DNA of 64,000 nt from Phycisphaerae bacterium (GCA_014859965.1 JACZKQ010000074.1:62001-126000); one strand, 5' to 3'; positions 1-9,114 are shown, numbered from the stretch's first letter. Numbers and translations: made by a program. Notes: generated from the sequence alone by a model not told the origin.

Positions 1-2
1 CC

Positions 3-590
3 AAGGCGATTGTGACGGCCAGCGACCTGCTGGTGCGGTTCTGGTTTGTTCTGGTGTTGGCCGCTGCGCTGGCTGGTTTCGGGTTTCATCGCATCCGGAC
101 GAGCCCGGACGGGCGGCGGGGGCTGGAGCGCACCATGCTGCGGATTCCGATGTTCGGCGTTGTGGTGGGGCGTTTCGCGCTGGTTCGGTTCTGCCGGATG
201 TTAGGGACGCTTGTCGGAGCGGGTGTTCCGCTGGTGGGGGCGCTTCAGGTCGCCAGAGAGGCGATCGGCAACCAGGTGCTCGCCGACACGGTTTCGGGCG
301 CCATCGAGCAGGTGCAGCGCGGCAATTCTCTGGCGCGGAGTCTTCAGCAGTGTCCTGTGCTCTTCCCGCCGTCGGTGGTGGAGATGATCGCGGTGGCCGA
401 GGAAAGCGGGCGGCTGGATAAGGAACTGGTGCGTCTGGCGGGGGCTTATGAACAGGAACTGGACCGCCGGCTGAAGATGTTAGTGGCATTGGCGGAACCG
501 GCCATGCTGTTCTTAATGGCCGCGCTGGTGGGCACCGTGGTGATCGGCATGCTGCTGCCGATTTTTAACTTGCAGGAATTGGTGCGTTAA
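3..590 (+). CDS. gspF: Type II secretion inner-membrane protein GspF (5' end outside window)
   Basis: This is the C-terminal part (about 195 residues) of the polytopic inner-membrane platform protein of the type II secretion system. The frame is already open at the left edge, so the true start lies upstream; the GTG at 12 is internal. A membrane segment lies near the visible start (FWFVLVLAAALAGFGF). A T2SSF-type cytoplasmic repeat follows (the stretch with RFCRMLGTLVGAGVPL, then VAEESGRLD), and a final hydrophobic helix ends in LLPIFNLQELVR, the usual GspF ending. GspF anchors the GspE ATPase and the GspL/M assembly. It leads the gspG-D genes that follow on the same strand. Identity is clear from the family pattern and the operon order. 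Confidence 0.93.
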   Translation, partial: KAIVTASDLLVRFWFVLVLAAALAGFGFHRIRTSPDGRRGLERTMLRIPMFGVVVGRFALVRFCRMLGTLVGAGVPLVGALQVAREAIGNQVLADTVSGAIEQVQRGNSLARSLQQCPVLFPPSVVEMIAVAEESGRLDKELVRLAGAYEQELDRRLKMLVALAEPAMLFLMAALVGTVVIGMLLPIFNLQELVR

Positions 591-645
591 GAGTCGGCGG
601 GGTTTATCCCGCCCGACGTGACCGAAGTTTTTAAGGAAGACGGAC

Positions 646-1086
646 ATGGACAGGACATTCAAAGGACGGGTCAGACGAGGGGCGGGTTTCACGCTGATCG
701 AACTGCTGCTGGTGTTGGTGATTCTGGCGGCGCTGGCGGCGATTGTGACGCCGAAATTCGCCAGGCGTTCCGAGCAGGCGCGGGTCACCAGCACGGGCAC
801 GCAGATTGCGCAGTTCGAGGTGGCGCTGGATGCGTTCGAGATCGACGTGGGGCGGTATCCGACCGCCAGCGAGGGGCTGGACGCGCTGGTGCGGAAGCCG
901 TCCAACGCGCAGGGCTGGCAGCAGGCGTATCTGAAGCGCGACGTGCCGCGTGATCCGTGGGGCAACGCGTATATCTACCGTTATCCCGGGCAGCATAACG
1001 AGGACGGCTACGATCTGTATTCGTACGGTCCGGACGGCAAACAGGGCGGCGGCGACGACATCGTGAACTGGAGCGAAAATCGGTAG
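646..1086 (+). CDS. gspG: Major pseudopilin GspG
   Basis: This is the major pseudopilin, the subunit of the short periplasmic pseudopilus that drives type II secretion. The 146-residue protein has a basic leader, then the prepilin peptidase site G/FTLIEL with Glu at +5 and a hydrophobic helix (LLLVLVILAALAAIV). The globular domain carries the GspG signatures RYPTASEGLDALV, DPWGNAYIY and YSYGPDGKQGGGDDI; the last, Asp-rich loop is the calcium site in known GspG structures. The ATG start has an AAGGAAG ribosome-binding site at 633-639. It sits 55 bp after gspF. Confidence 0.96.
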   Translation: MDRTFKGRVRRGAGFTLIELLLVLVILAALAAIVTPKFARRSEQARVTSTGTQIAQFEVALDAFEIDVGRYPTASEGLDALVRKPSNAQGWQQAYLKRDVPRDPWGNAYIYRYPGQHNEDGYDLYSYGPDGKQGGGDDIVNWSENR

Positions 1087-1131
1087 TCGATCGGCATTCG
1101 GTGCGCGATTTCAGGCAAGGAGCTTTGGACT

Positions 1132-1629
1132 TTGAAAGAACGGGCGTTACAGAAGAGACAGGCGTTCACGCTGCTGGAATTGATTCTGGTGATGGTGATC
1201 CTGTCGACCGTTCTGGCGATGGCGGCGCCCTCGCTGAGGGGCTTCTTCGCCTCGCGTCAGACGCACGATGCGGCGGGCCAGATCCTGTCGCTGATCCAGT
1301 TGGCCGGCTCACAGGCCGTGAGCCAGGGGGCGACGTACCGGCTGAATTTTGAAACGGTCGAGGGGACGTACTGGCTGACGGCGCGACAGGGGGGCGCCTT
1401 CGAGGAACTCGGCACGGAGTTCGGACGGCGGTTTTCGCTGCCCAGGGACACGACGGTGGAACTGACCGGAGCGGGGCAGGATGCGGGGCTCGACTATGTT
1501 TCGTTCACACCGCAGGGGACGTGCACGCCGGCGACGATCACCCTGATGGACCGCCGGGGCGAGAAGGTGCGGCTGATTTGTCCGTCCGCGACGGAGACTT
1601 TTTCGATTGTCGAGGGCGATGCATTATGA
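1132..1629 (+). CDS. gspH: Minor pseudopilin GspH
   Basis: This is a minor pseudopilin of the type II secretion pseudopilus tip, 165 residues. It has a short basic leader and the prepilin motif A/FTLLEL followed by a hydrophobic helix (LILVMVILSTVLAMAAP). The residue before the cleavage site is Ala rather than the usual Gly. The start is TTG at 1132, chosen because AAGGAG at 1117-1122 is well spaced and no better start precedes the leader. The later RQTHDAAGQILSLIQLAGSQA stretch matches the GspH/FimT pattern. The stop overlaps the gspI start by 4 bp (ATGA), implying coupled translation. Confidence 0.88.
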   Translation: MKERALQKRQAFTLLELILVMVILSTVLAMAAPSLRGFFASRQTHDAAGQILSLIQLAGSQAVSQGATYRLNFETVEGTYWLTARQGGAFEELGTEFGRRFSLPRDTTVELTGAGQDAGLDYVSFTPQGTCTPATITLMDRRGEKVRLICPSATETFSIVEGDAL

Positions 1630-2030
1630 GAGGTGCGGCCGCGTACAATCGAAAGGCGTTATGCAGGCGAGGGCGTGCGTTTACGTTTATCGAACTGCTG
1701 GCGACTTTGGTGCTCATCGGTTTGGTGATGCCGGTGGCGATGCACACGGTGTCATTGTGTACGAGTCTGTCGGGGCAGTCGCGGGAACGGATCGAGGCGG
1801 CGACTTTGGCGAGGTCGAAGTTATGCGAACTGATCGTCGCGGAGCTTTGGCAGACGGGCGGTCAGAGCGGCGATTTCGGCGAGGACTGGCCTGGCTACCG
1901 GTGGACGGCCAGGCAGGCCGCGTGGAGCGATCCGATCGTTTCACAACTCGACGTGACGGTGCTGTGGACGGAGCGGGGCAAGGAGCGGTCGGTGACACTC
2001 AGCACATTGGTTCGTCCGGAGGAAGAGTAG
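1626..2030 (+). CDS. gspI: Minor pseudopilin GspI
   Basis: This is a minor pseudopilin that with GspJ and GspK forms the pseudopilus tip complex, 134 residues. It has a basic leader, the motif A/FTFIEL with Glu at +5 and a hydrophobic helix (LLATLVLIGLVMPVA). As in GspH the residue before the cleavage site is Ala. The ARSKLCELIVAELWQTG stretch fits the GspI pattern of an alpha-helix followed by small beta strands. The ATG at 1626 overlaps the gspH stop by 4 bp; earlier in-frame starts would lie inside gspH. Position between gspH and gspJ supports the name. Confidence 0.87.
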   Translation: MRGAAAYNRKALCRRGRAFTFIELLATLVLIGLVMPVAMHTVSLCTSLSGQSRERIEAATLARSKLCELIVAELWQTGGQSGDFGEDWPGYRWTARQAAWSDPIVSQLDVTVLWTERGKERSVTLSTLVRPEEE

Positions 2031-2031
2031 G

Positions 2032-2712
2032 ATGAACGCGATGCGGCGCACAGACAAGGGCTTCACGCTGCTGGAGATGCTGGCGGCGATGTCGCTGATG
2101 GTCGCGGTGGCGGCATGCCTGTATTCGAGCCTGTACACGGCGTTTCGGGCGCGGCGGAGCGCGGAATCGGCGCTCAATCCGACACTGACGGCGTGGCGGG
2201 CGATTGAACTGTTGAAGCAGGACCTGTCGGGTGCGCTTCCGCCGACGGGCATTCTGGCGGGCGGTTTTCTGGGCACTGATGCGCATGACGGCAAGGGATA
2301 CGATACCGACAGTGTCATTCTGCACACCACGTACGTGCACACGCTCGATGACGCGTTGTCCGACGGGATCAGCATGGTCGAACTGGTCATGGAGGAAGAT
2401 GCCGGATCGCGGCGTCTGGTCCGGCGGGTGACGACGAATCTGCTGTCGCCTCGCGCGGTCGAATCGGCGACGCAGATTTTGTGCCGGGGCGTGCGGTCTT
2501 TGAATATCCGGTATTTCGACGGGTATAGCTGGCGGGACGAGTGGGATTCGGCGGCGTACGAGAATACGCTGCCGGCGGCGATCGAGTTGGATCTTCTGGT
2601 GGAGTGTCGCCCGCAGGGCGCGGCGGCCGAGCTTCCCGTGCGGCGTCTGACGGCGAGTTTTCCACTGCCGTGCGGCGTGTCCTTGCAGGCGGAAGGGGAC
2701 GTGCGGATATGA
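2032..2712 (+). CDS. gspJ: Minor pseudopilin GspJ
   Basis: This 226-residue minor pseudopilin contributes to the GspI-J-K tip complex. The prepilin site is KG/FTLLEM with Glu at +5, followed by a helix (LAAMSLMVAVAACLYSSLYTAF). The body contains AWRAIELLKQDLSGALPP, typical of GspJ, and long beta-rich stretches. The ATG at 2032 follows the gspI stop directly and has a GGAGGAAG ribosome-binding site. Its stop overlaps the gspK ATG by 4 bp. Confidence 0.9.
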   Translation: MNAMRRTDKGFTLLEMLAAMSLMVAVAACLYSSLYTAFRARRSAESALNPTLTAWRAIELLKQDLSGALPPTGILAGGFLGTDAHDGKGYDTDSVILHTTYVHTLDDALSDGISMVELVMEEDAGSRRLVRRVTTNLLSPRAVESATQILCRGVRSLNIRYFDGYSWRDEWDSAAYENTLPAAIELDLLVECRPQGAAAELPVRRLTASFPLPCGVSLQAEGDVRI

Positions 2713-4070
2713 ACGGACGGCGCGGACACATCGATGCGAGGCGACGCGCGGGGACGGTCCTGATTGTGACGATCTGGGTGGTTCTCGTGCTGGCGGGGCT
2801 GGCGCTGGTGTTCGGGCGTTCGACGCGGGTGGCGATGCTTGTTTCGGCAAACCAGATTGCGTCTCTGCATGTCGAATGCACGGCAGCCGGGGCGCTGGCC
2901 TATGTTCAGGCGCAACTCGGCTTGGACCAGGAGACGTCGACGCTTCAGACGAGTGTGCCTTATGAAGCGATGCAGGTGGGTGAGGGGTATTTCTGGGTGC
3001 TGCGGTCGAACCTCGAAGACGACCGTCAGCGCGACTACGGCCCGACGGACGAAGCGGGCAAGATCAATTTGAATTCGGCGCCGTTGGAGGCGTTGTTGAA
3101 GCTGCCGGGCATGACGGCGGAGCTGGCGGCGTCGATCATCGACTGGCGGGACGAGGACGACGAGATTTCACCGGGGGGCGCCGAGAGCGAGTACTATCTG
3201 CTGCTGGAGGAGCCCTACAACTGCAAGAACGGGCCTTTTGAAACGGTGGAAGAGGTGCTGCTTGTCAAGGGGGCGTCGGAGGAACTACTCTACGGCGAAG
3301 ACACCAATCTTAACGGCATTCTGGACGACAATGAGAACGACGCCGACGCCAGCGATCCGCCGGACAATCGCAATGGGCGGCTCGACCGCGGCTTCTATGA
3401 TTACGTCACGGTGTACAGTGTGGAGCCCAATACCGACACCGCGGGCGGGCAGCGGATCAATGTCACCAATGCGAATAATATACAGCCGTTGGCTCAGAAG
3501 ATCATAGAGGTGGTGGGCGAGGAGCGTCTGACTCAGCTTAATTATCTTCCGCAAGGACGGCAGGTGCGGAACCTTCTTGAGTTCTATTATCGCTCCGGGC
3601 TGAAGATCGAGGAATTTGAACAGATTGCCGACAGCCTCACGACTTCGGACGCGGAGACTCTCTCGGGTCTGGTGAATGTGAATACGGCGGCCAAGGAGGT
3701 CCTGATGTGCCTGCCGGGGCTGGAGGAAAGCGATGCCGACGCGCTGGTGTCGTACCGCAAGGCGGGCGAAGGGCTGGAGTCGATCGCGTGGGTGACGAAG
3801 GTGCTGGAGGAGGAAAAGGCGATCGCCGTAGGCGGGGCCATTACGACGCGGTCGTTTCAATACTCGGCGGATATCGTGTGCGCCGCGGCCGACGGGCGTG
3901 CGTACAAGCGGATCAAAGCGGTCTTCGACACGCGCGAGGGCGCAGCGAAGGTGGTGTACTGGAAGTCGTTGACGCATTTCGGCTGGCCGTTAGAGCAGGA
4001 CGTTTTGACAGGGCTGCGGTCCGGCGGCGCACTGGCGGCGATTCATTGGCGGGCTGAAGGCAGAAAGTGA
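2709..4070 (+). CDS. gspK: Pseudopilin-tip protein GspK with extra helix-hairpin-helix region
   Basis: GspK caps the pseudopilus. The start at 2709 overlaps the gspJ stop (ATGA), giving 453 residues, longer than many GspK proteins. The N-terminal leader RRRAG/TVLIVTIWVVLVLAGLAL lacks the Glu at +5, as expected for GspK. At about residues 115-145 there is a SAM/helix-hairpin-helix block (AGKINLNSAPLEALLKLPGM, then IIDWRDEDDEISPGGAESEYY). A second hairpin block lies at about residues 318-345 (GLVNVNTAAKEVLMCLPGLEE). An Asp/Asn-rich loop (DTNLNGILDDNENDADASD) lies between them and may bind calcium. The strong GspK match rests on the NLNSAP and FETVEEVLLVKG blocks. Confidence 0.92.
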   Translation: MNGRRGHIDARRRAGTVLIVTIWVVLVLAGLALVFGRSTRVAMLVSANQIASLHVECTAAGALAYVQAQLGLDQETSTLQTSVPYEAMQVGEGYFWVLRSNLEDDRQRDYGPTDEAGKINLNSAPLEALLKLPGMTAELAASIIDWRDEDDEISPGGAESEYYLLLEEPYNCKNGPFETVEEVLLVKGASEELLYGEDTNLNGILDDNENDADASDPPDNRNGRLDRGFYDYVTVYSVEPNTDTAGGQRINVTNANNIQPLAQKIIEVVGEERLTQLNYLPQGRQVRNLLEFYYRSGLKIEEFEQIADSLTTSDAETLSGLVNVNTAAKEVLMCLPGLEESDADALVSYRKAGEGLESIAWVTKVLEEEKAIAVGGAITTRSFQYSADIVCAAADGRAYKRIKAVFDTREGAAKVVYWKSLTHFGWPLEQDVLTGLRSGGALAAIHWRAEGRK

Positions 4071-4072
4071 TT

Positions 4073-5479
4073 ATGGCAAAGACGAAAAATATCCTGGGCC
4101 TTGCATTCGAAGAACGTCGCATCCTTGCGGCGGAGGTGTCGATGCAGACGGACCGGCCTCAGTTGGTGCGGCAGGGCGTGTTCGAGACCGCCGGCGGTAT
4201 TGAGGATGCGGATGCGGTGCAGGTGGGCCAGCAGTTGCGGCAGTTCCTCAGGGCCGGGCAGTTTACGGCGCGCACGGCGGTGGTCGGACTGCCGGGACGC
4301 TGGATCGTGGCCAAGCAGGTGAAGATTCCGCCGGCGGACGACGAGGCACTGCCGGGCATTGTGCAGATCCAGGTGCAGCGGAGCTTTTCACTGGATGCGC
4401 AGGACCTGGCCTTTGATTTCTATCGGCGGCGGGAGGTGGATGCGAGCAGCACGCTTCTGCTGATGGCGACGCAGAATCGGCGGCTGTCGCAGATCGCATT
4501 GCTGGTAAGGGCCGCGGGTCTTCGGATCACCGCGGTGACGCCGACCAGCCATGCGATTCGTGTGTTCGAGCGCAGCGGCGTCGATTTGGGCATCTACCTG
4601 AGCGACGATGGTGTCGAGTTCTGGTCGGGCAAGGCCGACCTGCCGTGGATTCGGCACGTGTGGCGGCCGAAGGCGGCGGATGAACAGCAGGACCGGCTTT
4701 TGCAGGAAGAGGTGCGGCGGCAACTGGCGATGACGGCGCGCGACGGCGAGGCCGGTCAGCGGCGGCTGACTATTTACACGAGCCAGGAGCCGGCGGAGGC
4801 ATCGCTACAGCGGGCGGCCGACGCGATGTCGGGGCCGGATACAATCGTTGACGGGCACACCACGCTCTTCGAGGGCGGCTTGGGCGGTGCTGATGTTTCT
4901 CAGGCGGGCCGCACGGTAGGCGCGGCGGCGCTGGCGCTGGCAGGGTGCACGGGCAAGGCTTTCTACGTCGATTTTGTGAATTCCCACAGCGCTGCAAAGA
5001 AGCGCTCGCCGCGGGTGCGGGTGCGGCGGTGGGCGGCGATTCTCGGAGGAGCGGCTGTTATCGCCTTGATCGCGGTCGTGGTCGGCTGGCGACGGGACGT
5101 CCGGGATATCGCCACGTATACGCAGCAACTGGATGCGATGTCCTCCGATATTGCGGCGGCACGGCAGGTAGTCGATCGAATGTCGCATGCCGCGACGTGG
5201 ACGGTGCGGCGGCCGCACTTTCTGGATTGCCTGCACGCGCTGACCGGCGCGTTTCCGGACGAGGGCAGCGTGTGGGTGGTCAGCCTGGCGGTGCGCGAGA
5301 ACAAGCAGGGGCTGATTACGGGGCAGGCCCTGCGAGAAAGCAATGTGCTGGGCGTGCTGGATGCGCTCAAGGGCAACCCGGCGTTCGGCGAGGTGGCGAT
5401 GGTGTACATGCGCGACGCGGGCCGCACAACCAACGAAGTGTCGTTTGCGATTTCATTCAAATATCTGGCGATGGACTGA
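4073..5479 (+). CDS. gspL: Type II secretion assembly protein GspL (PilM/PilN-like)
   Basis: This 468-residue protein links the cytoplasmic ATPase to the inner-membrane platform. Residues about 5-300 form an actin-like PilM/GspL-type domain (ILGLAFEERRILAAEVSMQ; TAVVGLPGRWIVAKQVKIPP). A single membrane helix follows near residue 325 (WAAILGGAAVIALIAVVVGW), and a periplasmic PilN-like tail carries a coiled region and a ferredoxin-like fold with KGNPAFGEVAMVYMRD. That fused arrangement is GspL rather than separate PilM and PilN. A GTG at 4067 overlapping the gspK stop is an alternative start that adds two residues. Confidence 0.85.
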   Translation: MAKTKNILGLAFEERRILAAEVSMQTDRPQLVRQGVFETAGGIEDADAVQVGQQLRQFLRAGQFTARTAVVGLPGRWIVAKQVKIPPADDEALPGIVQIQVQRSFSLDAQDLAFDFYRRREVDASSTLLLMATQNRRLSQIALLVRAAGLRITAVTPTSHAIRVFERSGVDLGIYLSDDGVEFWSGKADLPWIRHVWRPKAADEQQDRLLQEEVRRQLAMTARDGEAGQRRLTIYTSQEPAEASLQRAADAMSGPDTIVDGHTTLFEGGLGGADVSQAGRTVGAAALALAGCTGKAFYVDFVNSHSAAKKRSPRVRVRRWAAILGGAAVIALIAVVVGWRRDVRDIATYTQQLDAMSSDIAAARQVVDRMSHAATWTVRRPHFLDCLHALTGAFPDEGSVWVVSLAVRENKQGLITGQALRESNVLGVLDALKGNPAFGEVAMVYMRDAGRTTNEVSFAISFKYLAMD

Positions 5480-5484
5480 CGGCG

Positions 5485-6045
5485 ATGTTATCAAAACGAG
5501 AAAGATGGATTGCGATTGGGGCGTTGATCATCCTGGTTCTGCTGCCGGCTGACAGGTTCATTTTGACCCCGGTCTTGGACAAGCTGGCCGCGGTGGCCGA
5601 CAGGCGGCAACAGCTCGTCGGGCAGCTCGACGAGGCGCAGAATTTGTTCGATCGGCGGCGCCTGATGGAAAAGAAGTGGCGGTTGTTCAGCAGCCAGGGG
5701 CTCGAGACCGAGTCGCAGGCGGAAAGCCGTGTCCTCCATGCGGTGGGGCAATGGGCACAGGACAGCCGGCTGACGATGACGTCGGTCAAGCCGCAGCGTC
5801 TGGCGACGGAGGGCACTGATTTGCAGGAGATGACTGTCTCGGTGGCGGGCACGGGCAGTCTTCAGGCGGCGGCGCGGTTTCTGTGGAACGTGGAACATGC
5901 CGCGATCCCGGTCAAGATTAAGGACTTGCAGTTGGGTTCGGCCAATGATACGGGCAGCGAGATGTCACTGCAGGTGCGGCTGTCGACCCTGTACATCGGT
6001 GCGGGCGAGGGGAAGGTTTCCAATGAGAACAATGAAGGCGTTTGA
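5485..6045 (+). CDS. gspM: Type II secretion protein GspM (PilO-like)
   Basis: This is a 186-residue inner-membrane partner of GspL. It starts with a basic residue cluster and one membrane helix (WIAIGALIILVLLPADRFIL), then a coiled-coil region (LDKLAAVADRRQQLVGQLDE) and a small ferredoxin-like periplasmic domain ending in beta strands (MSLQVRLSTLYIG). The start at 5485 lies 5 bp after gspL. Sequence identity in this family is low, so the name rests on topology, size and position after gspL. Confidence 0.8.
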   Translation: MLSKRERWIAIGALIILVLLPADRFILTPVLDKLAAVADRRQQLVGQLDEAQNLFDRRRLMEKKWRLFSSQGLETESQAESRVLHAVGQWAQDSRLTMTSVKPQRLATEGTDLQEMTVSVAGTGSLQAAARFLWNVEHAAIPVKIKDLQLGSANDTGSEMSLQVRLSTLYIGAGEGKVSNENNEGV

Positions 6046-6646
6046 TATGCGGCGAGGAAGATGGCTGTTGATCGTGACGGCGGCAATGCTGGTCGGCGTT
6101 TTGTGGGCGGCCGAAGGCGACGCACCGCCGGCCGACAATCCGCCGGGGTTGTGGGCCGATTACAGCCTTATCGCTCAGCGCAACATCTTCTCCCGCAATC
6201 GCGGGCGGCGTGCGGAGCGGACGGTCCGGAACGAGGCCGAGGAGGCGCCGCAGCCGACGGTGCTTGCGCCGGAGTCGTATATGGTGCTCAAGGGCATTGT
6301 CGCGGCAGGGCGGACATTTGCCGCCTTTATCGAGGACACGCGGACCAGCGAGGTGTTCCGCCTGGCGGTCGGCGGCATGATCGCGTCCGGCGAGGTCACG
6401 CACCTGACACTGGATTCGATTGTCTACAAGCAGGAGGAGAAGGAATCGACTATTCTGGTCGGGCAGACCCTCGCGGGCGGCAGCGGGCAGGTCGTGCTGA
6501 CCTTCGAGAACATCATGCAGTGGTCGACAACGCCCTCCGCCGCGACACCGGGCAGTTCCGCCGGGACGACGGCGCCGGCTTCCGAGGACGAAGCTGCAAT
6601 ACTGAAGAAACTGTTGGAAAGACGCAAACAAGAGCTTGGAGGATAA
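6023..6646 (+). CDS. gspC: GspC-like type II secretion protein
   Basis: This 207-residue protein has one N-terminal membrane helix or signal anchor (WLLIVTAAMLVGVLWAAE) and then a GspC homology-region-like stretch (YSLIAQRNIFSRNRGRR). A small beta domain follows (YMVLKGIVAAGRTFAAFIED; EVFRLAVGGMIASGEVTHL), resembling the HR domain that contacts the N0 domain of the secretin. The C-terminus ends in a charged helix (EDEAAILKKLLERRKQELGG). The ATG at 6023 has GGGGAAGG six bases upstream and overlaps gspM by 23 bp; ATG 6047 with AAGG upstream is a close alternative. Position directly before gspD supports the call. The family is divergent, so it is GspC-like rather than proven GspC. Confidence 0.72.
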   Translation: MRTMKAFDMRRGRWLLIVTAAMLVGVLWAAEGDAPPADNPPGLWADYSLIAQRNIFSRNRGRRAERTVRNEAEEAPQPTVLAPESYMVLKGIVAAGRTFAAFIEDTRTSEVFRLAVGGMIASGEVTHLTLDSIVYKQEEKESTILVGQTLAGGSGQVVLTFENIMQWSTTPSAATPGSSAGTTAPASEDEAAILKKLLERRKQELGG

Positions 6647-6649
6647 GCC

Positions 6650-9094
6650 ATGGCCGTTCGCAAAGCATTTGATAACCGGTCGATCTGCATAAAGGCCTTG
6701 CGGCTTGTGCCGATGCTGCTGCTGGCGATGCAGGTTGGGTTGTGCATCGCGCAGGACACCGCGACGGCGGGGCCCGAACCGAACGCCGTGGACGCATCCT
6801 CCGGTCTGGCGATCAATTTTCAGGATGTGCCGCTGCAGACGGTGTTGGAGTATCTTTCGGAGAAGGCGGGGCTGGTGGTCGTTACGGAAATGCCGCTGAG
6901 CGGGCGCGTGACCGTCATCAGCCGTACGCCCATTACGGTGGACGCCATTATCTCGCTGATCAACTCGACGTTGAAAGACAAGGGCATGGCGGCGGTGCGC
7001 GCGGGCAACACGCTGCGTGTGGTCAGCCTCACGAAGGCCAGGACGATGAACCTGCCGGTGACTGCGGGCAGCGATCCGGACGAGATCGTGGCGAGCGACG
7101 ACATTGTGACGCACGTGATTCCCATCCGGTACGCCGACGTGGCGAAACTTCGGACGAACCTTCAGCCGCTGCTTCCGGAGTACGCCACGATGGAGGCAAA
7201 CGAGGACGGCAATGCGCTGATCGTAACGGACACGACGGCGAACATCAAGCGCTTCATGGAGATCATTCGTGCGCTGGATACGCACATGGCCATGGTGGCC
7301 GAGATCAAAGTGTTTCATCTGAACCTTGCCGATGCGACGACGACGGCCGAGTTGATCAACAAGATATTCGAACAGGAAAGCCCGCAGACGAGCAGCCGCA
7401 CCCAGGCGCGGGGTCCGGAGGCGTTCTTTCAGATGATGGGCCCCGGCGGTCAGGGCGGGCGCGGAGGCCGACGCGGCGACGATGGCGATTCCTCCTCCTC
7501 CGGTGCCCGGGCGAACTCAAGCGTCGTGGCTTCGGCCGACCAGCGGACCAACTCCGTAGTGGTGCGGGGCCCGGCGGATATGTTAGGGGTGGTCGGCGAC
7601 GTGGTCACCGCCCTGGATTCCCGCAGCGCATCAGTGGCGGACGTGAAGGTGTTCCATCTGGAATACGCGGACGCCCAAAGCGCCGCCCAACTGGTCAACG
7701 AGGTCTTCGGCTCGCAGCGCACTTCGTCGACGCGGTCGCGTACGTCGGGTACGAGCAATATGCCCGTCACATTCCGCGGCGGACCGTTCGGACAGGCCGC
7801 CGGCGCGACCGAGACGTCGCAGGCATCCAGCACCATTGAGGTGGTGGCGGCCTCCGACGCACGGACCAACTCGGTGGTGGTCAGCGGACCGGCGAATACG
7901 CTTGTTGTGGTCGCCCAGATCATCAAGGAACTCGACGCCAATCCCGATCAGGAACGGCAGGTCTTCATCTATCCCCTGAAAAACGCCGAAGCCGCCAATC
8001 TTAAGGAAATTCTAAACAATCTCTTCAGTGAAATGCAGTCGCTGAACCAGGCCGGCGGCTCCACGACCCAGCGCTTCCAGGGCCAGACGGGACCGGGCGG
8101 CGCAACGGCCCAGGGCACATCGTCCAGTGACCTTTCCGAAGAAGCCTATTTTGAGGCCGACACGCACACCAACGTAATTCTGGTCATGACCTCGTCGAAG
8201 AACTACAAGATGATTGAGCCGATCATCGAAAAGCTTGACAAGCGGCTGGGGCAAGTCCTTATCAAGGTGCTCTTTGCGGAGGTGACCTATGGCGACTCTC
8301 TCGATCTGGGTTTCGAGTTTTCGTTCCTGAATATGCGAAAGGACGGCGATTTCCAGGATGTCGGGACGGGCTTCGGACTGGGCTCACAATCGGGAGGTTT
8401 GATTGTCAAGGCCCTCACGGGTGATATTAACATGACCCTGCGGGCGCTCCAGCAGAAGGGCAAACTGAACATCCTGTCGCGGCCGTATATTCTGACCAGC
8501 GACAACCAGACGGCCCGCATCCTGGTGGGCGAGGAAGTACCGTTCATCACCAACACGCGTGAGACCAATGAAGGGCAAACTATTAATACGATTCAATATC
8601 AGGATATCGGCATTATTCTGGAGGTCACGCCGTCGATTAATCCCGAAGGTCTGGTGATCATGAACGTTGTGCCGGAGATATCGACGACGACGGCGAAGAC
8701 CGTACCCATCTCCGAAACGGTGAATGCGGCCGTGTACGCCAAACGGTCCGCGGAGACCCGCGTCGCAGTGCGGGATGGACAGACCATCGTGATCGGCGGC
8801 CTGGTGAAGGACGAGATCAAGGAGAGCATCGACAAGGTGCCGTTGCTGGGCGATCTGCCGATATTGGGCGGTCTTTTCAGGCGGACCATTCAGGACAAGG
8901 GCAAGACCGAACTGCTGATATTCCTCACGCCGCACGTGGCGATGAGCGACGACGACCTGCAGGCGATCTCCAGCGCCCACGGACGCAGCGACAACATTGA
9001 AAAGGACGAAGACACCTCGGAGATGTTCCGCAAGCACATGGAGAGCATGCTGCAGGCCGATCTGGAGAAGGTCAAACCGGCTATCAAGCCATGA
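6650..9094 (+). CDS. gspD: Outer-membrane secretin GspD with an extra N-domain
   Basis: This 814-residue protein forms the outer-membrane channel of the type II system. A signal peptide (about residues 1-35) is followed by an N0 domain (INFQDVPLQTVLEYLSEKAG). Four N1-type repeats come next, marked by HVIPIRYADVAKL, KVFHLNLADATTTAEL, KVFHLEYADAQSAAQL and QVFIYPLKNAEAANL; classical GspD has three. Two repeats contain Gly/Ser/Arg-rich insertions, for example around residues 262-285. The secretin core follows (QVLIKVLFAEVTYGDSLDLG; EEVPFITNT; IQYQDIGIILEVTPSINPEG) and ends with GDLPILGGLFRR. GGAGG at about 6638-6642 is the ribosome-binding site. No obvious pilotin-binding tail was recognised. Confidence 0.96.
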   Translation: MAVRKAFDNRSICIKALRLVPMLLLAMQVGLCIAQDTATAGPEPNAVDASSGLAINFQDVPLQTVLEYLSEKAGLVVVTEMPLSGRVTVISRTPITVDAIISLINSTLKDKGMAAVRAGNTLRVVSLTKARTMNLPVTAGSDPDEIVASDDIVTHVIPIRYADVAKLRTNLQPLLPEYATMEANEDGNALIVTDTTANIKRFMEIIRALDTHMAMVAEIKVFHLNLADATTTAELINKIFEQESPQTSSRTQARGPEAFFQMMGPGGQGGRGGRRGDDGDSSSSGARANSSVVASADQRTNSVVVRGPADMLGVVGDVVTALDSRSASVADVKVFHLEYADAQSAAQLVNEVFGSQRTSSTRSRTSGTSNMPVTFRGGPFGQAAGATETSQASSTIEVVAASDARTNSVVVSGPANTLVVVAQIIKELDANPDQERQVFIYPLKNAEAANLKEILNNLFSEMQSLNQAGGSTTQRFQGQTGPGGATAQGTSSSDLSEEAYFEADTHTNVILVMTSSKNYKMIEPIIEKLDKRLGQVLIKVLFAEVTYGDSLDLGFEFSFLNMRKDGDFQDVGTGFGLGSQSGGLIVKALTGDINMTLRALQQKGKLNILSRPYILTSDNQTARILVGEEVPFITNTRETNEGQTINTIQYQDIGIILEVTPSINPEGLVIMNVVPEISTTTAKTVPISETVNAAVYAKRSAETRVAVRDGQTIVIGGLVKDEIKESIDKVPLLGDLPILGGLFRRTIQDKGKTELLIFLTPHVAMSDDDLQAISSAHGRSDNIEKDEDTSEMFRKHMESMLQADLEKVKPAIKP

Positions 9095-9114
9095 GGCCCG
9101 ACCTGCCAAATCGA

